The notes below the pieces were generated by a model. That model worked only from the letters and a program-made list of their open reading frames with translations, did not search any database and was not told the origin of the DNA. From assembly GCA_003169735.1 (NCBI GenBank), contig PNAP01000086.1:1-51485 (forward strand): DNA of 51,485 nt. Direction: 5' to 3'. This document shows positions 1 to 7,868 of the stretch, piece after piece; within the stretch, counting starts at the first letter, position 1; each line of letters opens with the position of its first letter. A program made the translations under genes and the position numbers. This DNA comes from Chloroflexota bacterium. Its GTDB lineage: Bacteria; Chloroflexota; Limnocylindria; Limnocylindrales; CSP1-4.

Positions 1-660
1 ATCACGCCGTACATGCAGTTCTACCTCCAGTCGGCCGTGGCCGAGAAGGGCATCGACGAAGAGGAACTCGGTCTCGAGCAGGCCGACGCCATCGTCGGGT
101 CGGTGTGGACCAACGTCATCGCCGTCTTCGTGGTCGTGGCGACGGCGGCCGCGCTCTTCGGGAGCGGCATCACGCTCCAGACCGCCGGCCAGGCGGCGGA
201 GGCGCTCAGGCCGGTAGCCGGCCAGTTCTCCGAGACGCTCTTCGCTATCGGACTGTTCGGTGCCAGCGTGCTCGCGGCGACGATCATGCCCATCAGCACC
301 GCCTACGTCATCTGCGAGGCGTTCGGCTGGGAGTCCGGCGTCGGCAAACCGTTCCGCCAGGCACCCGCGTTCTTCGGGATCTACACCTTCGTGCTGTTCG
401 TCGGCGCGGCCATCCTCTTGCTGCCGGGTCTCGACCTGATCGGCATGATCGTGGCCAGCCAGTATCTCCAGGGCCTGCTGCTGCCGGTCATCCTGATCTT
501 CCTGTACCTGCTCGTGAACGACAAGCGGCTGCTGGGCGAGCACGTCAACGGACGTTGGAAGAACATCCTGGCCGCCGTCTCGATCATCCTGGTCGTGCTG
601 CTCGACGGTGCCCTCATCGGCGTCGGGCTCCTCGGGCTGGTGGGGGTTCACGTCGCATGA
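1..660 (+). CDS. NRAMP-family divalent metal transporter, 3' part
   Basis: Partial gene: the frame is open from base 1 and ends at TGA 658-660. The visible 219 residues are the C-terminal half of an NRAMP (MntH-type) Mn2+/Fe2+ proton-coupled importer of the inner membrane. It begins with the motif ITPYMQFYLQSAVAEKG, which matches the conserved loop before a transmembrane helix in this family. Five or six hydrophobic segments follow, including one around LFAIGLFGASVLAATIMPIS. The 5' end lies outside the window, so start and regulation cannot be judged. Its last 47 nt overlap the convergent gene on the minus strand, leaving no room for a terminator between them. It is unrelated in function to the polysaccharide genes that follow. 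Confidence 0.85.
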   Translation: MTPYMQFYLQSAVAEKGIDEEELGLEQADAIVGSVWTNVIAVFVVVATAAALFGSGITLQTAGQAAEALRPVAGQFSETLFAIGLFGASVLAATIMPISTAYVICEAFGWESGVGKPFRQAPAFFGIYTFVLFVGAAILLLPGLDLIGMIVASQYLQGLLLPVILIFLYLLVNDKRLLGEHVNGRWKNILAAVSIILVVLLDGALIGVGLLGLVGVHVA

Positions 661-2107
661 GCGGGGCGACCGACGGGCGGAGCGCGATCTCCTGGAGCCG
701 GGCATGTGCCTCGCTCTCGAGTGGCCCTTCGAGTACGGTGCCATCGATATCGACCCAGGCGTGGCCGCGCAGGACGCCACCCGGCCGGTCGAACCACTCC
801 GCGCCGACGCGCAGCTGCACATCGTGGCTGCCGCCGTCGACGAACCGATAGAGCGTCAGCGCCCGGATGTAGCACGTGTCGCGCCGGCGGAAGTGTGGCA
901 GGCGAAGCCACGGCGCTCGCAGGCGGGCGATCCGGTCGCGGCTCGACCACGGGTCGCTCGCCCTGGGCCGAGCAGCCGCTGCCAGCCCGTCAAGGAACGC
1001 GTCGAGATGGAGGCGTTCCATGTCCGATGGAACGCGCACCACGAACCAGCCGATGCGCAGCAGCAGCGGCAGGTCGCTCGGGGTCCGGATGACCCGCGCC
1101 AGGCGGGCCGTCGCTCCCCACGGCGTCCACCACGGCGACAGGCGTGCGACCAGCCCCTTCCGCGCCAAAGCGCCGCCCGGCGTGCCCGGCGTGCCCAGGG
1201 TGCCCGCGCCACGCCATCGCCGCCGATCCCGCGGTGACCAATACGTCGCCACGAACCCGATGCGCTGCGCCGATCGCTTGATGAACGATCCGCGCGCCAG
1301 CAGGCCACCGTCTCCCCTCGGCGCCAGCGCGGCGTGCGCCGCCACCGGGATCAGTGCCGCCCACGCGCCGGCCTCCCGGCCGACCGACCAGGGTGCGACG
1401 TCGGCGTGGGCTCGCAGGAACTGCGCATAACCCTTGCCGTAGCCGATCTGTTGTTCGGTATAGGCGCGCCAGCCGACCCGATGGCGGTGCATGACCACCG
1501 CCCGTGGCTCGTAGACCATCCGCCCGCCGGCGCCGGCCACCAGCCGGGTGTAGAGGTCGCATCCTTCGTAGGTGACGTAGCGGCCGTCGAAGCCACCCAC
1601 CGCGATGAGCGCCGCGCGCGCGTACAGCACGTTGCCAGGCGGCGCCCACGGGTACCGCGGGTGTGACAGGTGTCGCTCGGCACTGAGGCCGCCGGACCGA
1701 TCGACGAAACGAGCCGCCGCCGTTTCCGAGCGATACCCGATCGTCCGGCCCGCCGCGCCAAGGACCGCCTCGCCGGACGTCCCGGCCGTCTCGACAGCCG
1801 CGAGCAGCGATGCGAGCCAGCTCCGCGTGGGCAGGCAATCCGCGTCGGTGAACGCCACCCACGGCGCGCTTGCCGCCCGGATGCCGGCATTGCGCACGCG
1901 GCCGACCCCATGATCGGTCAGGCGCAGCACGGTCACGCCCGCCCGGAGGGCGATCGCCTCCGAATCGTCGCGAGTCGCCTCGTCGACGCAGACGATGACC
2001 TCGTATTCGGATTTCGCGAGCGACTGGCTGCCGAGCGCCACGAGGCAATCGCCGAGCGTCGCTCGGCCGTCCAGCACCGGGATCACGACCGACACCCGGA
2101 GCGTCAT
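614..2107 (-). CDS. GT2 glycosyltransferase fused to a transglutaminase-like (lasso B2-type) domain
   Basis: A 497-residue two-domain protein. Residues 1-230 are a GT-A family 2 glycosyltransferase: VSVVIPVLDGRATLGDCL, an acidic FTDADCLP motif (DxD-like), and CDLYTRL. A linker (about 230-380) contains a hydrophobic segment near LLLRIGWFVV. Residues 380-470 match the transglutaminase-like protease superfamily typified by lasso-peptide B2 proteins: Cys412 in DTCYIRALTLYRF, His449 in GHAWVDIDG and Asp455 in the same motif form a plausible Cys-His-Asp triad. B2 proteins are leader peptidases; a covalent link to a sugar transferase is not something I know from standard pathways. ATG 2107 overlaps the stop of the upstream GT2 as ATGA, so translation is coupled. 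It is the last gene of a four-gene operon starting near 4410. Substrate unknown. Confidence 0.85.
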   Translation of the reverse strand: MTLRVSVVIPVLDGRATLGDCLVALGSQSLAKSEYEVIVCVDEATRDDSEAIALRAGVTVLRLTDHGVGRVRNAGIRAASAPWVAFTDADCLPTRSWLASLLAAVETAGTSGEAVLGAAGRTIGYRSETAAARFVDRSGGLSAERHLSHPRYPWAPPGNVLYARAALIAVGGFDGRYVTYEGCDLYTRLVAGAGGRMVYEPRAVVMHRHRVGWRAYTEQQIGYGKGYAQFLRAHADVAPWSVGREAGAWAALIPVAAHAALAPRGDGGLLARGSFIKRSAQRIGFVATYWSPRDRRRWRGAGTLGTPGTPGGALARKGLVARLSPWWTPWGATARLARVIRTPSDLPLLLRIGWFVVRVPSDMERLHLDAFLDGLAAAARPRASDPWSSRDRIARLRAPWLRLPHFRRRDTCYIRALTLYRFVDGGSHDVQLRVGAEWFDRPGGVLRGHAWVDIDGTVLEGPLESEAHARLQEIALRPSVAPLMRREPPPARGARRR

Positions 2108-3003
2108 CGGTCGGTCTCAGGCCGCCGCCGGCCCTGCCAGAAGCCCTGCCAGAACCACCAGTTCCAGCGGCGCGCGTAGTGGGCGAACTCGACGTCGTCC
2201 GCGGACCGCCGGCCAAGCCGGCCCTGGATGGCGACGACCCACTCAAGGCCGACGCGTCGTCCGATCCGTCGAACGACGGCGACGCGCTGGCGGCGGCCCC
2301 ACGGAAGGAGATCGGGGTAGCGCCGATACATCAGCGCCATTCCCCGACCATATCCGAGCGCCTGAAGGCGCAGCTCCTCATCCGTTTCGCGGTCGTGGTG
2401 AAGCACCACCGCGCGCGGCCGATGGACGATGGTGCATTTGGTCATGCGGATGAGGCGCACCGAGAAGTCGACATCCTCCAGCGTCGACATCGACTCATCG
2501 AAACCCCCGATGGCCAGCGCCGCATCGCGACGGACGGCCATGTTGCGCGTGTTGGCGTAGGGGATGGGACCGCGCAGGATCTCCGATCCGGGGTCGTGCA
2601 GGCCGTAGCGGACCGTGAACCGCTGAGCCGGCGTGCGCGCCGGATAGGTCGACATGCCACCCATGGCGATTATCGTCGTCGGCTCATCGAATGCGGCTGT
2701 GAGCTCGGCCAACCAGCGGCGGCTCGGCACAGCGTCGGCATCGAGGAACGCGACGATGGCCCCCCGCGCCTCGCGCAAACCGCGGTTGCGAGCGATGGCC
2801 GCACCGCGTCGAGGTTCCCTGAGCACTGTCACGTCCGGTGCCGTGACCATGGCCAGCGTCCCGTCCGTTGAGCCGTTGTCGGCCACGATGATCTCGAACG
2901 GCGGCGCTCCAGCCTGCGCGCGCAGCGCGGTCAAGACGCTCTCGATGGTCCTCGCGCCGTCCAACACCGGGATCACGACGCTGACGAGCGGTGGAGCGCT
3001 CAC
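2104..3003 (-). CDS. GT2 family glycosyltransferase
   Basis: 299 residues. The start is GTG 3003, in a GTGA overlap with the kinase stop. A longer open frame upstream is only the kinase read in another frame. The N-terminus PPLVSVVIPVLDGARTIE, the IIVADNGSTDGT loop, the AFLDADAVPSR acidic motif and EDVDFSVRL are classic GT2 features for transfer from a nucleotide sugar, probably at the cytoplasmic membrane face. The C-terminal 60 residues are basic and Trp-rich, without a clear membrane helix. It resembles the glycosyltransferase half of the next gene (shared VVIPVLDG), so the two may be duplicates, only one of which carries the peptidase-like domain. Acceptor unknown. Confidence 0.85.
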   Translation of the reverse strand: MSAPPLVSVVIPVLDGARTIESVLTALRAQAGAPPFEIIVADNGSTDGTLAMVTAPDVTVLREPRRGAAIARNRGLREARGAIVAFLDADAVPSRRWLAELTAAFDEPTTIIAMGGMSTYPARTPAQRFTVRYGLHDPGSEILRGPIPYANTRNMAVRRDAALAIGGFDESMSTLEDVDFSVRLIRMTKCTIVHRPRAVVLHHDRETDEELRLQALGYGRGMALMYRRYPDLLPWGRRQRVAVVRRIGRRVGLEWVVAIQGRLGRRSADDVEFAHYARRWNWWFWQGFWQGRRRPETDR

Positions 3004-4022
3004 AAGAGGACGGCGTCGACGGCGTCGAGCGCATCGGCAGCGAGGTAAGCGTCGTGGCCAACGTCGACCTGCCATCCTCGGCAGCGGGCCGAGACGCGCC
3101 ACAGGCAGCCGATGATGTCGCGCGCCAGCGCTCGATCGTTGGGGATGACCGTCTGTCGGAGCAGGAGCGAGCTCGACTCGACCTGCGTCAGCGGTCGGAT
3201 GGTGATACCGCGATGGCCGACCGGCCGGTCGAGGAAGACGAGGTCGGTCGGGCATGCCTGTGAAGCCACCCGACCCGGCCACATCCGTTCGATGCTCACG
3301 CGCCGTTTCTCGGTGAACGACGAGTAGGCCGCCTGTGCCGACAGGTCGCCGATCTCCGGGAACCACGCGCCGGCGCCCGGATCGAGGTTGAGCGTCTGGG
3401 CGAGACCGACCATGACCGGCGTTCCGGACATCGCTCCGAGCAGCAACTTGTCGTCGCCAAGCGCGCGCCAGCCGCGACGGACCATCGCCACCGTGAAGCT
3501 GGTCTTCCCGCCGCCGCTCTGGGCACAGGCGATGAGGCCGCGGTCGCCGCGCAGGAGTCCCGCGCCGTGGAGCGGCACCCAGCCGGAGCGTCGCCAGCCC
3601 GTGGTCAGGACCAGGCTCAGGAGATCCTCGAGCTCGATCCATCGGTCGCCTTCGACCATCGCCCGCGGCAGTGACAGTTTCCATCGCTCGCCGCTGTCAA
3701 GGAACCGGCCGACGCCCTCGGCGCCCACGGCAGTGGTCGCGCGGACGCCGTCGACCGTAGCATCGACGCGCATCTGGGCGGCAGCCAGATATCGACCCTC
3801 GGCCGGCTCGCCGGGCGCTTCGGGGACGAGGCGGGTCGAGACCTCGACGCGCCAGGCTGGGCCGGCGATCGGCCAGGCGACGTCGTACAGCGCGAGCGTG
3901 CGATCGATCAGCTCGAGCGCGGGACGGCCGACCCCCGTAACGCTAAGCTCGAGCGGTCCGGCCCGATACCGGGCGGGACCCGCATGGTCACTCGGCGAGC
4001 GGGATGCTGGGATCGAACGCAC
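3000..4022 (-). CDS. HprK-like (HPr kinase-related) P-loop kinase
   Basis: 340 residues. The C-terminal half carries the HPr-kinase signature: His152 in VPLHGAGLL, then AQSGGGKTSFTVAMV (about residues 167-181), a variant Walker A with Ala for the first Gly, and a GDDKLLL segment where HprK has its second acidic motif. The N-terminal 130 residues are unlike HprK. HprK-related kinases of this sort accompany PqqD-like proteins, lasso-type B2 proteins and nucleotidyltransferases; in the paeninodin lasso pathway such a kinase phosphorylates the precursor peptide. HPr itself is not encoded nearby, so the target is probably a peptide or a sugar rather than HPr. ATG 4022 lies inside the PqqD-like gene (35-nt overlap), and the stop overlaps the GT2 start. 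Confidence 0.8.
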   Translation of the reverse strand: MRSIPASRSPSDHAGPARYRAGPLELSVTGVGRPALELIDRTLALYDVAWPIAGPAWRVEVSTRLVPEAPGEPAEGRYLAAAQMRVDATVDGVRATTAVGAEGVGRFLDSGERWKLSLPRAMVEGDRWIELEDLLSLVLTTGWRRSGWVPLHGAGLLRGDRGLIACAQSGGGKTSFTVAMVRRGWRALGDDKLLLGAMSGTPVMVGLAQTLNLDPGAGAWFPEIGDLSAQAAYSSFTEKRRVSIERMWPGRVASQACPTDLVFLDRPVGHRGITIRPLTQVESSSLLLRQTVIPNDRALARDIIGCLWRVSARCRGWQVDVGHDAYLAADALDAVDAVLL

Positions 4023-4410
4023 TCATGATCACGCGCTGAAGCGGTTGGGGCTGACGCTCGATGGTTGGCGTCTGCCAGCCGGCCGGTACCTCGCCCGTTG
4101 GTGCGGCGTCGGCTTCCACCTCTTCGACCAGGCCGAAGTCGATGAGCGCGCCGACCAACTGGCGAACCGCCGCCTCGTCCTCGCTCGGCGCGCCCCAGGC
4201 ACGCGATCGGGCCACCGCGGTGTCCGCTGACGTCCCGGATTCGAAGAGCTGGGTCACCGCCCAACCCGTTGAGTTGAGCTGGAAGAAGTACTTGCTCTCG
4301 AGGTCGAGCAGCAGCGCGCCGTGGTCCAGCACGGTGGCGACCACGTCGGGCCGCAGCACGTAGCAACGGCCATCCGGGACCGGTCCGTCCATCGCGAGCG
4401 TGTCTCCCAT
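3988..4410 (-). CDS. PqqD-like peptide-binding (RRE-type) protein
   Basis: About 140 residues, matching the PqqD/lasso B1 fold, which binds leader peptides of RiPP precursors and presents them to partner enzymes. The characteristic pattern is present: YVLRPDVVATVLDHGALLLD, then KYFFQLNSTGWAVTQLF (conserved LN-S/T-G), then a helical tail ending ALIDFGLVEE. A further 40 Pro/Glu-rich residues follow. The start is uncertain: ATG 4410 or ATG 4392, the latter 11 nt after GGGAG. It is the first gene of the PqqD-HprK-GT2-GT2/B2 operon, transcribed from the palindrome at 4446-4463. No short precursor-like gene with a leader was found beside it, so its peptide partner, if any, is elsewhere or is not a standard RiPP. 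Confidence 0.8.
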   Translation of the reverse strand: MGDTLAMDGPVPDGRCYVLRPDVVATVLDHGALLLDLESKYFFQLNSTGWAVTQLFESGTSADTAVARSRAWGAPSEDEAAVRQLVGALIDFGLVEEVEADAAPTGEVPAGWQTPTIERQPQPLQRVIMSAFDPSIPLAE

Positions 4411-4445
4411 CCACTGCGTCGTCGCAGCCGTGTGCGCACCGCCAG

Positions 4446-4463
4446 GGCCGTAGTCTAACGGCC
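4446..4463. promoter_or_regulatory. Divergent promoter palindrome
   Basis: The 18-bp sequence ggccgtagtctaacggcc has 6-bp perfect arms (ggccgt/acggcc). Its centre reads TAGTCT on the plus strand and TAGACT on the minus strand, so each strand has a TANNNT -10-like hexamer. The plus-strand box lies 9 nt before ATG 4466; the minus-strand box faces the PqqD-like operon. Inferred only from sequence; no -35 element is obvious. Confidence 0.45.
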
Positions 4464-4465
4464 TC

Positions 4466-5326
4466 ATGAAGCTCGATATCGTCACCGTCGCGTGGAACGC
4501 CGGTCCGGAGCTCATCGACGCGGTGCGCTCCGCACGCGCCTTCGGCGGCCATCCCATCGTCGTAGATAACGGCTCGGATCAGGGCACGTTCGAGGATGCT
4601 GTGACCGGGGAGGGAGTGACGGCCGTTCGCCTGCCCGAGAACCGGGGATTCGCAGCTGGCTGCAACGCCGGTGCGGCGGCTGGAGACGCCGATCTCATCT
4701 TGTTCCTGAATCCCGACGCCGAGATCATCGGTGGCCGAGCCGAGGACCTGACGGCCGCCTTTGCCGACCCAGCCCCGGTCATCCTCGGCTTCGACCTGGT
4801 GGATGGCGCAGGCCGACCCATCCCAGCCTGGCGCCCGGCACCAAGCGGGGTCGGGATCGTGGGCGATGTCCTGCGGATCGACGCGGTGCGACGGGCGATG
4901 CGGCGGCCGAAACACGATGCGGACGAGCCTGGCACGTTCCAGAGCGATGGCGGGTTCGTCGTCGGATCGGCGTTCGCGATCCGCCGGGTCGACTGGGCGG
5001 CGCTCGGTGGCCTGGACGATCGATTCTTTCTCTGGTACGAGGAGGTCGACCTCTGCCAGCGCTTCCTCGCGATCGGCGGGCGCTTCCGCCTCTGCGCGGC
5101 GGTGACCGTCCGGCATCACGGAGCGATGAGCTGGCGTCGCATTCCGCGCGTCCGCCGCGCCCGGATCCGAGCCGCGAGTGCCCGACGCTACGCCGCGCGC
5201 CACCTGGGTCGGGGAACCGCTGCCCTCGTGGCGGCGGTCACTCCCGGCGCGCTGTTCATCGGGCTGTGCCTCGACCTTCGCGCCGCGCTCAGTCGGCATC
5301 TCCGACGAAGCGCCGACCGTACTTGA
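4466..5326 (+). CDS. GT2 glycosyltransferase, rhamnosyltransferase (WbbL)-like
   Basis: 286 residues. The motifs NRGFAAGCNAG, ILFLNPDAEI (metal-binding acidic site) and FFLWYEEVDLCQR are the signature of the WbbL/RfbF rhamnosyltransferase-type GT2 group, which moves a deoxyhexose from a dTDP or GDP donor to a lipid-linked glycan. A hydrophobic C-terminal stretch (LVAAVTPGALFIGLCL) probably touches the membrane. Rhamnose donors could come from the rml and gmd/rmd genes further along. It is divergent from the PqqD-like gene, and the start codon is 9 nt after a TAGTCT box. Its 3' end overlaps the convergent nucleotidyltransferase gene by 38 nt. Donor and acceptor are inferred from the family only. 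Confidence 0.85.
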   Translation: MKLDIVTVAWNAGPELIDAVRSARAFGGHPIVVDNGSDQGTFEDAVTGEGVTAVRLPENRGFAAGCNAGAAAGDADLILFLNPDAEIIGGRAEDLTAAFADPAPVILGFDLVDGAGRPIPAWRPAPSGVGIVGDVLRIDAVRRAMRRPKHDADEPGTFQSDGGFVVGSAFAIRRVDWAALGGLDDRFFLWYEEVDLCQRFLAIGGRFRLCAAVTVRHHGAMSWRRIPRVRRARIRAASARRYAARHLGRGTAALVAAVTPGALFIGLCLDLRAALSRHLRRSADRT

Positions 5327-6449
5327 CCGCGAGACGGAACGGCCGCGCTACCGAGTAGAGCGGGAAGAGCGCCGGCGGCAGGGTCGCGCCCCCCCAATCG
5401 GCGCCGCTCGGCGTAAAGAGAGCACTCAGCGCGTAGCGGGCACGGTCGCGACCGCGCTCCAACATGCGGGCGTGGAACAGGAACGCGTCCAACCGTCCCG
5501 CGCGCGGCGCGAACAGCGCCCGCGACACCTCGGCGTGGAGGGTCATCGCCCCGCGATCGCCCCGCGCCTCACTGAGCACCCTGGCCGGGATGGGTCCACC
5601 CGCCATCGAGCGCGCCAGCAGCAGGCCCAATCGGACCATCCGCAGCGTACCGTTCGCTCTCGCCCGAGAGAGCAGCCCGTCCCAGTCAAGGCCCGGCTCG
5701 GCGCGTGCGAGCATCGCGATGTCGGTGATCCAGAGAAGGCGATCCCAGCGGTGCTTCGAGCCGTGCACGCAGAGCGCTTCGAGATCGTCCTCGACGGCGA
5801 GCGCCAAGACCGATGAACGAAGCAAGGCCAGCCGGACCAGCCGCGCCCACGGGTCCCCCGCCGTACGCGCCCCGGCGTAGTAGTTGGGAACCACGGCCCA
5901 GTGCAGCTCGAGCCATAGCCCATCGGTCTCCCGCACGAGCTCGAGTTCGCCCTGGTGGTCGATGTAGGTTTCCTGTTGGCGCGCGGTCATCGGCTTCTCC
6001 GGGCGAAATCCTTCGGCCAGCAGGAGGTCTCGCGCGCGAGGCAGGTCGACGCGCGTCACGAGCACGTCGAGATCGAAGAACGACCGCAGGCTGACGTCGC
6101 CGTAAGCGCGTTGGGCGAGGAGCGGCCCTTTCCATGCCACGGCGCGGATCCCCGCGCGGTCGAGACGGCGAATGACCGCGAGCAGCTCCGCCGTCAAGTG
6201 GAGGTTGTGGCGCTGGTTCTGCGCCGCGCCGCGAGCGAGATCCTCTCGGATGAGCGCCGGCACGTCGTCGCGTCCGGCAAGTGCCCGATCCAGCAGCGGC
6301 AGGAGATTGTGGTCGACGCTCGCGCGGAGGATCCGCGACCATGTCTCCGCGTCGATAGCGGCGAAGCGCGGGGCGGATCTCCCCGGCGCGACGGTTTCGC
6401 GGACCGCCCACAGAAGCGTCGACACGACCGGGTCGTCGCTGCGCGGCAC
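5289..6449 (-). CDS. Nucleotidyltransferase-family protein (NTP_transf_5 type)
   Basis: 386 residues. The central segment AVAWKGPLLAQRAYGDVSLR followed by FFDLDVLV matches the uncharacterised nucleotidyltransferase family PF14907: a conserved Lys-Gly, then a D-x-D that would bind metal and NTP. HLTAELLAVIRRLDRAGI before it and LELHWAVVPNYY after it are also typical. Members of this family sit in lasso-peptide clusters next to HprK-like kinases and in exopolysaccharide clusters with PqqD-like proteins, which is the context here. The start is GTG 6449, 5 nt after the stop of the metallo-beta-lactamase gene, with GGAGG upstream, so it is probably co-transcribed with that gene. The 3' end overlaps the convergent GT2. 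Substrate unknown; a role with the kinase/PqqD operon is inference. Confidence 0.8.
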   Translation of the reverse strand: MPRSDDPVVSTLLWAVRETVAPGRSAPRFAAIDAETWSRILRASVDHNLLPLLDRALAGRDDVPALIREDLARGAAQNQRHNLHLTAELLAVIRRLDRAGIRAVAWKGPLLAQRAYGDVSLRSFFDLDVLVTRVDLPRARDLLLAEGFRPEKPMTARQQETYIDHQGELELVRETDGLWLELHWAVVPNYYAGARTAGDPWARLVRLALLRSSVLALAVEDDLEALCVHGSKHRWDRLLWITDIAMLARAEPGLDWDGLLSRARANGTLRMVRLGLLLARSMAGGPIPARVLSEARGDRGAMTLHAEVSRALFAPRAGRLDAFLFHARMLERGRDRARYALSALFTPSGADWGGATLPPALFPLYSVARPFRLAVKYGRRFVGDAD

Positions 6450-6454
6450 TCGAC

Positions 6455-7846
6455 TCAGCCGCCTCCACGCTCGACGGGGTAGCCGGCCGCATCCCAGTCA
6501 GGCACTCCGCCGCGCACCGCCCGGACATCCTGGAAGCCGGCCCGGCGCAGGAGTCCTGCGGCGACCGAGCTGCGGTAGCCGCTCGCGCAGATGGTGGCGA
6601 TGGGGCGGTCGCGCGGCAGCTCGGAGAGTCGCGCGGGCAGGTCGCCGGCGTTGAGATGCACGGCGCCGGGGACGTGGCCCTCGGCGTACTCGCTTGGCTG
6701 GCGGACGTCGATGAGCAGCAGGTCCGGCTCGCTCGACATCGCCCGGCGAAGGCCCTCGACGCTGATGGCGGCGCCCGATTCGATGGGCAGGCCCGCGTCA
6801 CGCCATGCCGCGAAACCGCCCGCAACGAAGCCGACGATCTCCTCGAAGCCGATGCGCAGCGCCTGGCGGATCTGGGCGTCCCAATCAGCCTCGGCGTCGA
6901 GCAGCAGGACGAGCGGGCGGTCGGGCGGCGCCACCCAGCCGAGCCACGTCCCGAAGGACGAGCCGGCCGGGATGGAGAGCGAGCCGGGGACATGCGAGGT
7001 GGCGTACGCCTCCGGCGCCCGCGCATCGATGAGCAGCGCGTCTGCACTGAGCAGCTCCTCGACCCGGGCGACCGGCAGCGGCACCAGCGCCGGGATCGAG
7101 CCGAGCGGCGCCGGCCCGGCCTGGTTGATCGGCCGCATCCGGGCGAAGTAGCGCGGAAACGCCGGCTGGTCGGCAAGCAGCGCGCGCACGAACGTCTCGA
7201 CATCCTCGATGCCGAGCAGCGGATCGTGGCGCCGCTCATAACCGATGGTGCTCCACGGCGTCGATGCGATGGACTTGGAGCAGAGCGAGCCACCGCCATG
7301 GGTCGGCAGCACCGACACGAAGTCCTCGTGGGTCAGGAGCGCGCCGTGCAGCGAGGCATGCATCGCCCGCGCGAACGGCTCGGCGTTCTCCGCGCCGAGC
7401 AGGTCGGTTCGCCCGACCGCGCCGACCAGCAGCGAGCCACCCGTGAAGAGGAGGATCGGCTCATCGGCGCGCGACCGATCCGCCACCGAGTAGCTGAGGT
7501 GCTCCGGCGTGTGGCCGGGCGTCTCGATGACGCGGAAGTGGAGCGACCCGACATCGAACGCATCGCCGCCGGTGACCTGCCGGTAGGGGTATCGCAACTC
7601 CGCCCGGGCCGCGTGGACGTGCTCCGCGCCGACCGCCGCCGCCAACTCCTTGGCGCCCGAGACATAGTCGTTGTGGAGATGCGTCTCGACGATGTGCGTG
7701 ATGCGTACGCCGTGCAGGCGCGCCTCGTCCAGGTACAGGTCGATGTCCCGGCGCGGATCGACGATCGCCGCCACGCCCCGGCTCTCGTCAGCGATGAGGG
7801 CACTGATGTGCCCGAGGCCGGGGATCAGGTACTGGTGGAGCTCCAT
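6455..7846 (-). CDS. Metallo-beta-lactamase fold / rhodanese protein (persulfide dioxygenase type)
   Basis: 463 residues. Residues 1-230 form an ETHE1-like metallo-beta-lactamase domain: THLHNDYVSGAKEL supplies the H-x-H-x-D metal ligands and TPGHTPEHLSY a further His. Two rhodanese modules follow. The first (about 255-350) has LLLDAEADWD where the active-site Cys loop should be, so it is probably non-catalytic. The second (about 360-463) has ICASGYRSS with the catalytic Cys. The family oxidises glutathione or other thiol persulfides to sulfite and transfers sulfur, in the cytoplasm. ATG 7846 is chosen over an upstream in-frame alternative because it begins the conserved fold and follows a TATCCT box by 8 nt. 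The gene sits between the flippase and nucleotidyltransferase genes; its tie to glycan synthesis is unclear. Confidence 0.9.
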   Translation of the reverse strand: MELHQYLIPGLGHISALIADESRGVAAIVDPRRDIDLYLDEARLHGVRITHIVETHLHNDYVSGAKELAAAVGAEHVHAARAELRYPYRQVTGGDAFDVGSLHFRVIETPGHTPEHLSYSVADRSRADEPILLFTGGSLLVGAVGRTDLLGAENAEPFARAMHASLHGALLTHEDFVSVLPTHGGGSLCSKSIASTPWSTIGYERRHDPLLGIEDVETFVRALLADQPAFPRYFARMRPINQAGPAPLGSIPALVPLPVARVEELLSADALLIDARAPEAYATSHVPGSLSIPAGSSFGTWLGWVAPPDRPLVLLLDAEADWDAQIRQALRIGFEEIVGFVAGGFAAWRDAGLPIESGAAISVEGLRRAMSSEPDLLLIDVRQPSEYAEGHVPGAVHLNAGDLPARLSELPRDRPIATICASGYRSSVAAGLLRRAGFQDVRAVRGGVPDWDAAGYPVERGGG

Positions 7847-7854
7847 CCGGCCCG

Positions 7855-7860
7855 AGGATA
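7855..7860 (-). promoter_or_regulatory. -10-like box TATCCT, leaderless start
   Basis: TATCCT on the minus strand lies 8 nt before ATG 7846, so the transcript would begin at or near the start codon of the metallo-beta-lactamase/rhodanese gene. The box lies between the flippase stop and that ATG. Confidence 0.4.
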
Positions 7861-7868
7861 GCACCGAG

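Noticed and set aside
2104-3684. A 526-codon minus-strand frame containing the GT2
   Set aside because: Everything before GTG 3003 is the kinase gene read in another frame; the GT2 fold and the GTGA overlap place the start at 3003.
614-6449. A true lasso-peptide biosynthesis cluster
   Set aside because: No asparagine-synthetase-like cyclase, ABC transporter or precursor frame was found, so only the tailoring-type parts can be claimed.
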